From positions 1 to 8,980 of the forward strand of contig CAKQSC010000039.1 of the NCBI GenBank assembly GCA_934271725.1: 8,980 bases of DNA, given 5' to 3'. A program made the translations under genes and the position numbers. The notes under the pieces are model-generated. The model worked only from the letters and a program-made list of their open reading frames with translations, made no database searches and was not told the DNA's origin. Positions 1 to 6,720 of this stretch are shown one piece after another; the first letter of the stretch is position 1, and each line of letters starts with the position of its first letter. The DNA is from an uncultured Clostridia bacterium (GTDB lineage: Bacteria; Bacillota; Clostridia; Christensenellales; Borkfalkiaceae).

Positions 1-784
1 CGTTTACGATGAAGTTGGCGTGCTTTTCGCTTACTTTCATTCCGCCGTAAACAAGCCCTTTAACACCGCAATCGTCAAGCATTTCCGCTATTTTCATTCC
101 GCACGGATTTTTAAAAACAGAACCGCAAGTGTTGAGTTTGGGTTGATTTCCCCTTATAACCGCGTTTCTTTTCATTCTTGCGTAAATATCTTTAACGTCG
201 CTTTTTCCGACGATAAACGTCGATGAAATTATTATTCCGTCTATTCCGCTTTTTCTGTACGAAAAGGGAATATCTTTCCTTTCTCTCCCGATAATTTTAC
301 AGTCGGCTAAAATTCGGCACGACTTTAAGCAAGCGGAAACGTCTTTACCGACGGCGCCCGCGTTCATAAAAGTCATTCCGCCGACCGTTCCCGGAATCTG
401 GCACAAAAACTCCAACCCCGAAATGCCGTTCGTCAGCGAAAAACGGGCAAGTTCGTAGTTTTTCGTCCCCGAAAGCGCGGTAAGTTCGTTGCCGTCAAGA
501 TATATTCCCCGCAAAAAATCCGTTTTTATCGCCACACCGGAATAACCATCGTCCGATATTATCAGGTTGGAACAATTGCCTAAAACAAACGGTTTGATAC
601 CGTAGTTTTTCGCAATTTCCGCTATTTTTATAAGAGAACGTACCGTTTTCGGGTAAAACACGGCGTCTATACAGCCACCGCATCCGAGCGTAGAGAGCGT
701 CTTTCCCAAAACGTTTCTCTTTATAACGACGTTTTCGTCGCCGTAAAACTCTTTTGCAATGCAATCGATTATATACCTATACAT
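1..784 (-). CDS. murB: UDP-N-acetylenolpyruvoylglucosamine reductase MurB (3' end missing)
   Basis: MurB is the cytoplasmic FAD enzyme that reduces UDP-GlcNAc-enolpyruvate to UDP-MurNAc with NADPH, the second committed step of peptidoglycan precursor synthesis. The visible 261 residues carry the family landmarks in order: an FAD-binding loop LGNCSNLI (about 68-75, in place of the usual LGxGSNLL), the signature IPGTVGG (130-136) followed by MNAGA (140-144), YRKS (176-179), GSVFKNP (221-227, whose Ser222 matches the family's general-acid serine), and VSEKHANFIVN (251-261). The family is usually about 300 residues, so roughly 40 C-terminal residues, including the catalytic glutamate, lie beyond the left edge. 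The ATG at 784 is chosen because homology begins just after it; no clear Shine-Dalgarno site precedes it. The gene follows the solute-binding-like gene by 27 bases with no terminator, so the two are probably co-transcribed. Identification is very secure; completeness cannot be judged. Confidence 0.96.
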   Translation of the reverse strand, partial: MYRYIIDCIAKEFYGDENVVIKRNVLGKTLSTLGCGGCIDAVFYPKTVRSLIKIAEIAKNYGIKPFVLGNCSNLIISDDGYSGVAIKTDFLRGIYLDGNELTALSGTKNYELARFSLTNGISGLEFLCQIPGTVGGMTFMNAGAVGKDVSACLKSCRILADCKIIGRERKDIPFSYRKSGIDGIIISSTFIVGKSDVKDIYARMKRNAVIRGNQPKLNTCGSVFKNPCGMKIAEMLDDCGVKGLVYGGMKVSEKHANFIVN

Positions 785-811
785 TTTACTATAATTTGCA
801 TTTTTTTTCAA

Positions 812-1777
812 TCATAAAAGGGCATTTTTTAATATATTTAATATTTCGTCTTTTCCGCTTACGCCCTTTAACGCGTTTTGCAATTCTTTTACGGCGTTAT
901 ACGCCATAAACGCCGATATCGTTTTATATTCACCGCCGACCTTTACGCTCGGTTCAGCCAAACTCTCACCGTTTTCTTTCATAAGCCCTATGCTTTCGTT
1001 TAATTCTTTAAGTTCCGAAAAGACAAGACTTTCCGCAAACATAACCCCGTAAGAGGACTTTTCGCCATCGTATACGGAAACGTATTGCAACAAATCGTCA
1101 AAGTCCCCGAGAACGGTATAATCGTATTCGACTCCCCGTTTGTCTAATCTGTAAAGGTCTTTAAGCGTACCTACGAAAAAGTCCGCGTTACCGCAAAGAA
1201 AATCCGAACAGGCTTTTTCGGGCGAGGAAAAAATTACGGGGTTGCGATAACCGCACGTATAAAAAGCGACCGACGGCAGATTACACTCGCTTTGCCCGAC
1301 GATTACCGAACAATCGTCCGACAGCGTTTTTCCCTTTTTGGCGAAAAGTATATAACAGTTTCTCGCCCATACGCAAGCGTATGTTTTACCGTGAACGATT
1401 CCGCCTTTTCCGCTCTCGAACGGCAAGGCAAGTAGTTTCGTTATATCCGCGGTTACGCCCGTTCCGTAAGAAATTACGTCGGGAGTTTCGGAGTTAAGAC
1501 GTTCGTTTACGGCGGTAATACTCATATCGGTTACCCTTACGAGAACGCCTTTGTTTTTCTTTTCAAAACTTTTCGCAACCTTTTCTATAAACCTTTTACG
1601 GCTACCGAATCCGCCCGGAAAGGTGTCCGTATGCCAAACGTTCAAGACGCATTTATATTCCGCTTTACCGTCGTTACCGCTTACGGTACGAAGTTTAAAG
1701 TAGCAAAGCGTCGGCGCGAGAAGGACGGAAACGCAACAAAAAATAAAACAAATAATTCTTGCGATTTTACTTTTCAT
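812..1777 (-). CDS. Exported protein resembling family 1 extracellular solute-binding proteins, orphan
   Basis: The protein has 321 residues if it starts at the ATG at 1777. Residues 4-25 form a basic-then-hydrophobic segment (KIARIICFIFCC onward), so it is exported or membrane-anchored. There is no proper lipobox before Cys25 (PTLC), so it is not an obvious lipoprotein. Residues 46-110 resemble the first lobe of ABC-transporter solute-binding proteins: VWHTDTF, a GGFGSR turn, a basic amphipathic helix with FEKKNKGVLVRV, then TPDVISYGTG. Later GKTYACVWARNCYILF (130-145) and FVGTLKDLYRL (201-211) also fit such proteins. It is shorter than the usual 400-450 residues, and no permease or ATPase gene is visible nearby, so its ligand and partner are unknown. 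It is cysteine-rich for an exported protein. It has its own promoter downstream of a terminator and is followed 27 bases later by murB. The family assignment rests on pattern recognition only. Confidence 0.6.
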   Translation of the reverse strand: MKSKIARIICFIFCCVSVLLAPTLCYFKLRTVSGNDGKAEYKCVLNVWHTDTFPGGFGSRKRFIEKVAKSFEKKNKGVLVRVTDMSITAVNERLNSETPDVISYGTGVTADITKLLALPFESGKGGIVHGKTYACVWARNCYILFAKKGKTLSDDCSVIVGQSECNLPSVAFYTCGYRNPVIFSSPEKACSDFLCGNADFFVGTLKDLYRLDKRGVEYDYTVLGDFDDLLQYVSVYDGEKSSYGVMFAESLVFSELKELNESIGLMKENGESLAEPSVKVGGEYKTISAFMAYNAVKELQNALKGVSGKDEILNILKNALL

Positions 1778-1783
1778 AAAACT

Positions 1784-1811
1784 ATTATATGCACGTTTGC
1801 GTCCGTTTAAA
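1784..1811 (-). promoter_or_regulatory. Putative promoter of the solute-binding-like gene, possibly leaderless
   Basis: On the minus strand a perfect -10 TATAAT occupies 1789-1784. A weak -35, TTTAAA (4 of 6 matches to TTGACA), lies at 1811-1806 with a 16-base spacer. It sits just after the terminator at 1829-1855, where a new promoter is needed. Counting about seven bases from the -10 puts the start of transcription at or next to the A of the ATG at 1777, and no Shine-Dalgarno sequence is present, so the message could be leaderless. Confidence 0.5.
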
Positions 1812-1821
1812 TCGACGATAT

Positions 1822-1855
1822 AAAAATTAAAAAGAGCGGTATTTCCGCTCTTTTT
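1822..1855 (-). terminator. Intrinsic terminator ending the tig-clpP-clpX-mbl unit
   Basis: A perfect 11-base inverted repeat, AAAAAGAGCGG and CCGCTCTTTTT (arms 1829-1839 and 1845-1855), encloses a 5-base loop. On the minus strand the 3' arm runs into a further T-rich tail down to 1822. The TGA stop of the metallo-hydrolase gene (1857-1855) touches the first arm. The hairpin is also symmetrical on the plus strand, but no plus-strand gene ends here. Confidence 0.9.
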
Positions 1856-3000
1856 CAACTTGCCCATGCTTCGGGCGTTCTTCTGTTGTTTTTGAACCAC
1901 TCGGTGTCTTTCAGTTTGTCTTTTATATTACTGCACGTTACGGTTATGACTCCTTTCGTGCAGGAAAAAACTATGTTGCCGTTTAAAGACTCGAAACCGA
2001 CGTCTTTATATTCCTTTTTTGTTTCGTCGTATTCGAGTTTACCCATAGTCGTTACGTATACGTTATCCGTATATATCGCGATTCTGTCGATAAACGCCTG
2101 CGACGGGAAAGTATTGTCGGGATTCGTAGTGTACTCTACCGCGCCCGCGCAACAGCAAACGCAAACGTACTCGGGCTTGATAACTTCAAGCAGTTTGTCC
2201 GTGCTTGACGTAGGCGAGCCGTGGTGTCCGCCTTTGAAAAGTTTTACTTCGCCGAGTTCGTTGCTTTCTACAAGCGAAGCCTCTCCTTTCGATTCCAAAT
2301 CGCCCGTAAACAGGTATTTGTTGTCGCCCTGTTCAATCATAATGCAAACGGAATAATCGTTTTCGTCGCTCGTTTTTTGCTCGTAAAACTTCTGATAAAG
2401 TATCTTCATCGTAACGGAACCGTCGCCGGTCAAATCGTAACTGCGTTGCGCTCCGCCCGTTTCGTTCCAACATTCCAAAGCGGTGTAATGTTTTGCTCCG
2501 CCAGCAACTTCGTTATTTCTCGCATCGACGTAGCCTTTATATAAACCGGTTTTTTCCGATTTATTCGTTTTAGCAAAATCTATTATCGTTTCACACTCGT
2601 ATTTATCGAATATGCCCGCCGTAGATTTAGTGCTTACGAAACCTGCTATATGGTCCTGATGCGCGTGAGTCGCTATAACGTATTCGAGAACGCCGTCCGT
2701 ACAATATCTGTCGACGTATTCCGCAATAACCGGCGCGCTGTTCTGACGACTGCCGGCGTCTATGAGAATATCCGTATCACCCGCTTTTATGTAAGTGCAA
2801 TCGCCCGTGTAATTGTTGCCTAATTCGAGAAAATGAACTGACAAATCGCCGTTTACGACGACTTCGCTTTTAAGGCTGTCCGACTTCGGTTCGGTTAAAA
2901 CGTGTTTTACTACCGCTCCGCCGAAGAAACCGACTATTATAGCCAAAATACAGATAAATACCACTACGCCTGCGGAAACGCGTTTGTTGTTCTTACTCAT
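1855..3000 (-). CDS. Membrane-anchored extracellular metallo-beta-lactamase-fold hydrolase, ComEC-like
   Basis: This 381-residue protein has a basic N-terminus and one hydrophobic segment (about 10-32), predicting a signal anchor with an extracellular catalytic domain. The zinc-binding signature THAHQDH lies at 111-117, giving His112, His114, Asp116 and His117. The fold is supported by ILIDAGS (78-84), NDYSVC (214-219), a TGDLE turn (232-236, Asp234 a likely metal ligand) and KGGHHGSPTSS (256-266), the arrangement of the hydrolase domain of ComEC/Rec2 and its free-standing secreted relatives in Clostridia. The ComEC channel domain is absent, so this is not a DNA-uptake channel. Substrate is unknown; extracellular nuclease or phosphodiesterase activity is only a guess. 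A CVCCC cluster stands at 280-284. The start is firm: GGAGGT (3011-3006) precedes the ATG by five bases, and the ATG overlaps the stop of the upstream small gene, suggesting translational coupling. The terminator follows at once. Confidence 0.85.
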   Translation of the reverse strand: MSKNNKRVSAGVVVFICILAIIVGFFGGAVVKHVLTEPKSDSLKSEVVVNGDLSVHFLELGNNYTGDCTYIKAGDTDILIDAGSRQNSAPVIAEYVDRYCTDGVLEYVIATHAHQDHIAGFVSTKSTAGIFDKYECETIIDFAKTNKSEKTGLYKGYVDARNNEVAGGAKHYTALECWNETGGAQRSYDLTGDGSVTMKILYQKFYEQKTSDENDYSVCIMIEQGDNKYLFTGDLESKGEASLVESNELGEVKLFKGGHHGSPTSSTDKLLEVIKPEYVCVCCCAGAVEYTTNPDNTFPSQAFIDRIAIYTDNVYVTTMGKLEYDETKKEYKDVGFESLNGNIVFSCTKGVITVTCSNIKDKLKDTEWFKNNRRTPEAWAS

Positions 3001-3364
3001 CGCTTACCTCCGCTACGGTTACGTATCTGTATCTTACAGTGTTTTTGAATCTGAACTTGTTTATAGTGTATTTTAAAACGTATCTGCCCGGCACGTTGAC
3101 GTCTACTTCGCCTTCGATTTTTACGTCTTTTGAGCAATCTTTACCGAAATGCACCGCCGTAGCATATTCTTCTTTATATTCCGCGCCCTTAACGATATAA
3201 ACGTTCTGTTCGCCGTTTATAAAAAACTTATCGTCCTGCGTCAGAAATCCGTATGTAAAATATCCCGCAATCAAACCGATTGCAAAACATAACGTTATCG
3301 CTATAAGTCCGCCGAGCGACAGCCTTTTTTTGATTTTTTCGACTTGTTTGTTTTTCTTTGCCAC
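2993..3364 (-). CDS. Small membrane-anchored Ig-like (DUF5011-type) protein
   Basis: This 123-residue protein has a very basic first 15 residues, one transmembrane segment (about 17-40, LGGLIAITLCFAIGLIAGYF) and an extracellular tail of roughly 80 residues. The tail ends in a pattern typical of bacterial Ig-like/DUF5011 domains: a V-x-I-x-G-x-V-D-V run (81-89), VPGRYVLKYTI (91-101) and a closing strand RYVTV (113-117). Such domains are usually structural or binding modules of surface proteins; here there is only one, with no enzyme domain. The start is a GTG at 3364, since no ATG is in frame nearby and the basic segment begins there; the ribosome-binding site (GAAAGGGTG) is weak. It lies 19 bases after the clpX stop and overlaps the following hydrolase gene by 8 bases (stop TAA inside ATGAGTAAG). 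The overlap suggests that the two act together, perhaps as an anchor or adaptor for the hydrolase. That role is inference. Confidence 0.72.
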   Translation of the reverse strand: MAKKNKQVEKIKKRLSLGGLIAITLCFAIGLIAGYFTYGFLTQDDKFFINGEQNVYIVKGAEYKEEYATAVHFGKDCSKDVKIEGEVDVNVPGRYVLKYTINKFRFKNTVRYRYVTVAEVSDE

Positions 3365-3383
3365 TTTGCACCCTTTCAGCGGT

Positions 3384-4616
3384 TTACGCTATATCCTTAG
3401 TATCGCCCTTTTTTACGACGACGGGGGTTTTGTTGCCCAAAACGACGTCTTTGTCTATTATAACCTTTTCGACGTCTTTTCTCGACGGCAAGTCGAACAT
3501 GGTATCGAGCATGATATTCTCGAATATACTGCGAAGCCCCCTTGCGCCCGTTTTAAGTTCTATCGTCTTTCTTGCCATTGCTCTGACGGCGTCGTCCGTA
3601 ATTTCGAGATTGACGTTGTCGTAACCGATAAGTTTGGTATATTGTTTGACAAGCGAGTTTTTAGGCTCCTTGATGATTTTTACCAAAGCGTCTTCGTCAA
3701 GCGCGTGAAGCCCCGCCACTACGGGCACCCTTCCGACGAACTCGGGGATAAGACCGAACTTGATAAGGTCTTGCGGTTGAACGTCTTTCAAATATTCGTA
3801 ATCGTCGTCGTTGTCGTTTTTAACTTTTCCGCCGAAACCGAGCGAATTGTTTTCCGTTCTCGACTTAACTATTTTATCGAGTCCGACGAACGCCCCGCCC
3901 ATTATAAACAAAATGTTCGTCGTGTCTATTTTGTACATTTCCTGTTGAGGATGTTTTCTTCCGCCTTGCGGAGGAACGGACGCAACCGTAGACTCTATTA
4001 TTTTAAGCAAAGCCTGTTGCACGCCCTCGCCCGAAACGTCTCTCGTTATGGAAGTGTTTTCGCTCTTTCTTGCTATTTTGTCTATTTCGTCGATATATAT
4101 TATGCCGTGTTCCGCTTTCTTTATATCGTAGTCCGCCGCCTGAATGAGTTTAAGCAAAATATTCTCAACGTCTTCGCCGACGTAACCCGCTTCCGTCAAA
4201 GTGGTAGCGTCACTCGAAGCGAACGGCACGTTAAGCGTCTTTGCAAGCGTTTTCGCAAGCAAAGTCTTTCCCGAACCCGTGGGCCCTAAAAGCAAAACGT
4301 TGCTTTTTTCAAGAACGGTGCCGTCCTTATCGTCCCCTTTGTTGAATATTCTTTTATAGTGGTTGTAAACGGCTACCGACAAAACTCTTTTGGCGTGTTC
4401 CTGACCGATGATATATTGATCCAACTCCGCCTTGATTTCGACGGGCGTAAGTATTTTTACGCTCGAATCGGTTTCGGAAACGTTTCTTTCTTTAAGCAGT
4501 TCCGCGCACGTTTCTATACACTCGTTGCATATATACAGTCCGTTGGGCCCCGCTATGAGGTTGTCTACTTCCGCTTGCGATTTACCGCAAAAAGCACAAA
4601 ACTCTTTATCTTTCAT
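3384..4616 (-). CDS. clpX: ClpX, ATP-dependent unfoldase subunit of ClpXP
   Basis: ClpX is the hexameric AAA+ unfoldase that recognises degrons and threads proteins into ClpP in the cytoplasm. At 410 residues it is of normal length. Visible in order are the N-terminal zinc-binding domain (Cys7, Cys10, Cys30, Cys33), Walker A GPTGSGKT (111-118), pore-1 loop GYVG (144-147), Walker B IIYIDEID (172-179), the RKH pore loop (220-222), the ClpP-contact loop as LGF (259-261; E. coli has IGF), the arginine-finger region PEFVGR (291-296) and sensor II GARGLR (357-362). All catalytic motifs are intact. The ATG is preceded by GGAG about four to five bases upstream. The gene lies 102 bases after clpP, separated by a spacer holding two hairpins, and is followed after 19 bases by the small Ig-like gene, so transcription probably continues into that pair. 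Identification is certain. Confidence 0.99.
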   Translation of the reverse strand: MKDKEFCAFCGKSQAEVDNLIAGPNGLYICNECIETCAELLKERNVSETDSSVKILTPVEIKAELDQYIIGQEHAKRVLSVAVYNHYKRIFNKGDDKDGTVLEKSNVLLLGPTGSGKTLLAKTLAKTLNVPFASSDATTLTEAGYVGEDVENILLKLIQAADYDIKKAEHGIIYIDEIDKIARKSENTSITRDVSGEGVQQALLKIIESTVASVPPQGGRKHPQQEMYKIDTTNILFIMGGAFVGLDKIVKSRTENNSLGFGGKVKNDNDDDYEYLKDVQPQDLIKFGLIPEFVGRVPVVAGLHALDEDALVKIIKEPKNSLVKQYTKLIGYDNVNLEITDDAVRAMARKTIELKTGARGLRSIFENIMLDTMFDLPSRKDVEKVIIDKDVVLGNKTPVVVKKGDTKDIA

Positions 4617-4634
4617 ATTACTCCGTGTAGAACG

Positions 4635-4662
4635 CGAGCAACCCTTGAAAAAAGGTTACTCG
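4635..4662 (-). promoter_or_regulatory. Hairpin just upstream of the clpX ribosome-binding site
   Basis: On the minus-strand RNA, CGAGUAACC (4662-4654) pairs with GGUUGCUCG (4643-4635) around a U-rich 10-base loop. One pair is G-U on this strand, while the plus-strand version would have a C-A mismatch, so the fold favours the clp transcript. It ends about 10 bases before the clpX Shine-Dalgarno GGAG (4624-4621). It could affect clpX translation or mRNA stability; the sequence does not show which. Confidence 0.5.
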
Positions 4663-4671
4663 TCGCTAATC

Positions 4672-4697
4672 AAACAACCGCCTGAACGCGGTTGTTT
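4672..4697 (-). terminator. Possible weak terminator or attenuator between clpP and clpX
   Basis: A perfect 10-base inverted repeat, AAACAACCGC and GCGGTTGTTT (arms 4672-4681 and 4688-4697), encloses a 6-base loop, 21 bases after the clpP stop codon. On the minus strand the 3' arm ends in TTGTTTGATT, which is T-rich but interrupted, so termination would be partial at best. It may set the ClpP:ClpX ratio or protect the 3' end of tig-clpP mRNA. The hairpin is seen directly; its function is inferred. Confidence 0.5.
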
Positions 4698-4718
4698 TCG
4701 TTATATTTTTTTAGGGTT

Positions 4719-5312
4719 TTACGGGCGTTTTTCAAATATTCTGTCTATAAGTCCGTATTCGAGCGCTTCTTCGCTCGTAAGATAATTGTCTCTGTCCGTA
4801 TCTCTTTCGATAATCTCCAAGGGTTGTCCGCTGTTCTTTGCGAGAATGGCGTTCAACTTCGCTTTCGTTTTCAAAATCTGATCCGCAACGATTTTAATGT
4901 CGCTCGCCTGCCCCTGAGCCCCGCCGAGAGGCTGGTGTATCATTATTTCGCTGTTTTTCAAAGCGTACCGTTTGCCTTTCGTACCGCTTGACAAAAGGAA
5001 CGCGCCCATCGAAGCAGCCATACCGATACATATAGTCGACACGTCGCATTTTATATAATTCATCGTGTCGTAAATCGCCATGCCCGCGGTAACCGAACCG
5101 CCCGGACTGTTGATATAAAGACATATATCTTTGGAAGAGTCCTTTCCTTCGAGATACAACAGTTCGGCAACGACAACATCCGCCACCTGATCGTTTATTT
5201 CACCCGTAAGGAATATTATTCTGTCTTCAAGCAGTCTTGAATATATGTCGTACGTTCTCTCACCTTTCGCGGTGTTTTCCACTACGTAAGGTATAACGCT
5301 GTTCTTTATCAT
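4719..5312 (-). CDS. clpP: ClpP, serine protease subunit of the Clp protease
   Basis: ClpP forms the tetradecameric cytoplasmic protease barrel that degrades substrates delivered by ClpX and other Clp ATPases. The 197-residue protein has the normal length. The catalytic triad is Ser101 (in GMAASMGAFLL), His126 (MIHQPLGG) and Asp175 (RDTDRDNYL); the Ser-His and His-Asp spacings equal those of E. coli ClpP (25 and 49 residues). The signature YINSPGG lies at 66-72, before the catalytic serine, and the N-terminus IPYVVE fits the mature end that gates the pore, so little or no propeptide is removed. The ATG is preceded by AAGGAG (5324-5319) at six bases. The tig stop is only 15 bases upstream, so tig and clpP share a transcript. 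Identification is certain. Confidence 0.99.
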   Translation of the reverse strand: MIKNSVIPYVVENTAKGERTYDIYSRLLEDRIIFLTGEINDQVADVVVAELLYLEGKDSSKDICLYINSPGGSVTAGMAIYDTMNYIKCDVSTICIGMAASMGAFLLSSGTKGKRYALKNSEIMIHQPLGGAQGQASDIKIVADQILKTKAKLNAILAKNSGQPLEIIERDTDRDNYLTSEEALEYGLIDRIFEKRP

Positions 5313-5327
5313 AGAACGCTCCTTAAA

Positions 5328-6614
5328 TTACTTTATTTCGTTGTTTGCGGTAAGATAATCGAACAATTTGTCTATAATGATTTCGTTTTCGATATATCCT
5401 ATCTGCTTGCTGTCTTTTACCTTGTCGAAATCGGGCGTTTTATATCCTTGCTTTTCGCACATATCGAGATATTTCGCCTTCATTTCGTCTTCCGTTGCGG
5501 TTATGTTCTGTTCCTTGATAATCTTATCTATAACGAGTTGGCTACGCAAAGAATCTATCGCTTGTTCTCTGAAAGATTCTCTGTAACTTTCCGCCGTCTG
5601 GTTAGTATATTTGAGATAATCTTCCATTTTCAAGCCCTGATACATCATTCTGTAACCCATATCCTGAATAATGGAATCGAGTTGTCTTTCGACAAGCGCG
5701 TCGGGGATATCCATAACCGCGCCTTTAACGATTTCTTTTAAAAGATTGTTTTCGTTTTCTCTCTTCGCTTTCTTTTCGTTTTCCGCAGTTTTCTTTTCGA
5801 TTATCTGCTTTTTATATTCTTCGAGAGTATCCGTGCCCGTAGCGTCTTTTATAAACTCGTCGTTTACTTCGGGAAGTTGTTTTTCCGTTATAGAGTTAAG
5901 GGTTACGGTGAACACCGCTTTCTTGCCCTTTAATTCTTCCGCATGATAATCGTCGGGGAAAGTTACGTCTATGTCCTTCGTTTCTCCTATATTCATACCG
6001 ACGACGCCCTCTTCAAATCCGGGAATGAAAGAATGACTGCCGAGAACGAGAGTTTGTCCGTTAGCCGTACCGCCGTCGAACTTAACTCCGTCAACCGCGC
6101 CCGAATAATCGATGTTGGTGATATCTCCGTCTTTTGCGGATCTGCCTTCGACGGGTACTTCCCTCGCGTTTCTTTCCTGCAAAGACTTAATTGCGTTTTC
6201 AACGTCTTCGTCAGTTACATTATACTCAACTTTTTTTACCTTTATACCTGTATAAGAGGCTATTTTGACTTCCGGCTTAACGGCAACGGTAGCCGTCATT
6301 TTAACGCCGTTTTCGCTTAAATCGTCGATAGCGACGTCGGGATCGGCAACGACTTCCAAATCCTTTTCCTTTTGAAGTATATCGTAATAACTCGAAGAAA
6401 ACGCTCCGTTAATCGCATCGTCGTAGAAAATGCCTACGCCGTAAGCGTTTTCCAAAACTTTTTTGGGAACGTGCCCCTTTCTCCAACCGGGCATGGAATA
6501 TTTACCCTTATTTTTCTCATACGCCTTATTTACGGCGTCGTTCCATTCGGTCGCGTCTAATTCGATGTGGATTTTAACGGTGCTTTTTTCTGCTTTTTCA
6601 ATATTGTAATTCAT
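5328..6614 (-). CDS. tig: Trigger factor, ribosome-associated chaperone
   Basis: Trigger factor binds the large ribosomal subunit near the exit tunnel and shields emerging chains; its central FKBP-type domain has peptidyl-prolyl isomerase activity. The 428 residues match the family length. Domains in order are the ribosome-binding domain (about 1-115, with the docking loop GWRKGHVP at 43-50), the FKBP-like PPIase domain (about 160-245, with GTANGQTLVLGSHSFIPGFEEG and VTFPDDYHAEEL), and the helical C-terminal chaperone domain (about 250-428). The docking loop normally reads GFRxGKxP; Trp44 replaces Phe and His48 replaces the second Lys, while Arg45 and Lys46 are kept. The start is supported by TAGGAG (6626-6621) six bases before the ATG. 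It is the first gene of the clp operon and is divergent from rqcH. Identification is certain. Confidence 0.98.
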   Translation of the reverse strand: MNYNIEKAEKSTVKIHIELDATEWNDAVNKAYEKNKGKYSMPGWRKGHVPKKVLENAYGVGIFYDDAINGAFSSSYYDILQKEKDLEVVADPDVAIDDLSENGVKMTATVAVKPEVKIASYTGIKVKKVEYNVTDEDVENAIKSLQERNAREVPVEGRSAKDGDITNIDYSGAVDGVKFDGGTANGQTLVLGSHSFIPGFEEGVVGMNIGETKDIDVTFPDDYHAEELKGKKAVFTVTLNSITEKQLPEVNDEFIKDATGTDTLEEYKKQIIEKKTAENEKKAKRENENNLLKEIVKGAVMDIPDALVERQLDSIIQDMGYRMMYQGLKMEDYLKYTNQTAESYRESFREQAIDSLRSQLVIDKIIKEQNITATEDEMKAKYLDMCEKQGYKTPDFDKVKDSKQIGYIENEIIIDKLFDYLTANNEIK

Positions 6615-6646
6615 ATCTTACTCCTATATGCTTTTCAATCGGTATT

Positions 6647-6676
6647 ATTTTAACATAAACTTTTAAAAAATGCAAA
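6647..6676 (-). promoter_or_regulatory. Putative promoter of the tig-clpP-clpX operon
   Basis: On the minus strand an extended -10, TGTTAAAAT (hexamer TAAAAT at 6652-6647), lies 18 bases after a weak -35 TTTGCA (6676-6671); a 17-base reading gives TTGCAT. Transcription would start near 6640, leaving a leader of about 26 bases that contains the TAGGAG site of tig. No CIRCE element or CtsR-type heptad repeat was recognised, so heat-shock control by HrcA or CtsR is not supported here. Confidence 0.55.
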
Positions 6677-6691
6677 GTTTTACGCTTTTAT

Positions 6692-6720
6692 TTTACATTT
6701 TTACGAAAATAATATATAAT
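6692..6720 (+). promoter_or_regulatory. Strong sigma-A-type promoter of rqcH
   Basis: The -35 TTTACA (6692-6697, 5 of 6) and a perfect -10 TATAAT (6715-6720) are separated by the ideal 17 bases. Transcription would begin near 6727, giving a leader of about 32 bases with the ribosome-binding site GGCGGT (6748-6753) five bases before the ATG. This promoter is back-to-back with the tig promoter. Confidence 0.8.

Noticed and set aside
785..811. Terminator or promoter between the solute-binding-like gene and murB
   Set aside because: The gap is only 27 bases of A+T-rich sequence without an inverted repeat. A TATAGT five bases before murB has no convincing -35.
1778..1900. Upstream in-frame start at 1900 for the solute-binding-like gene (41 extra residues)
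   Set aside because: It would begin inside the previous gene and translate across the terminator hairpin. The extra residues place a charged stretch before the natural signal segment, and there is no ribosome-binding site.
1886..2544. Overlapping plus-strand open frames opposite the metallo-hydrolase gene
   Set aside because: They mirror the well-supported minus-strand gene with its strong GGAGGT site; their translations are low-complexity, with no domain pattern.
3330..4289. A 319-codon open frame on the plus strand
   Set aside because: It lies antisense to clpX, whose motifs and length are fully conserved. Its translation has no recognisable domain, and no promoter or ribosome-binding site precedes it.
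4698..4740. TATAAC in the clpP-clpX spacer as an internal clpX promoter
   Set aside because: No -35 element is found at a workable distance; the only TTGAAA upstream is 24 bases away.
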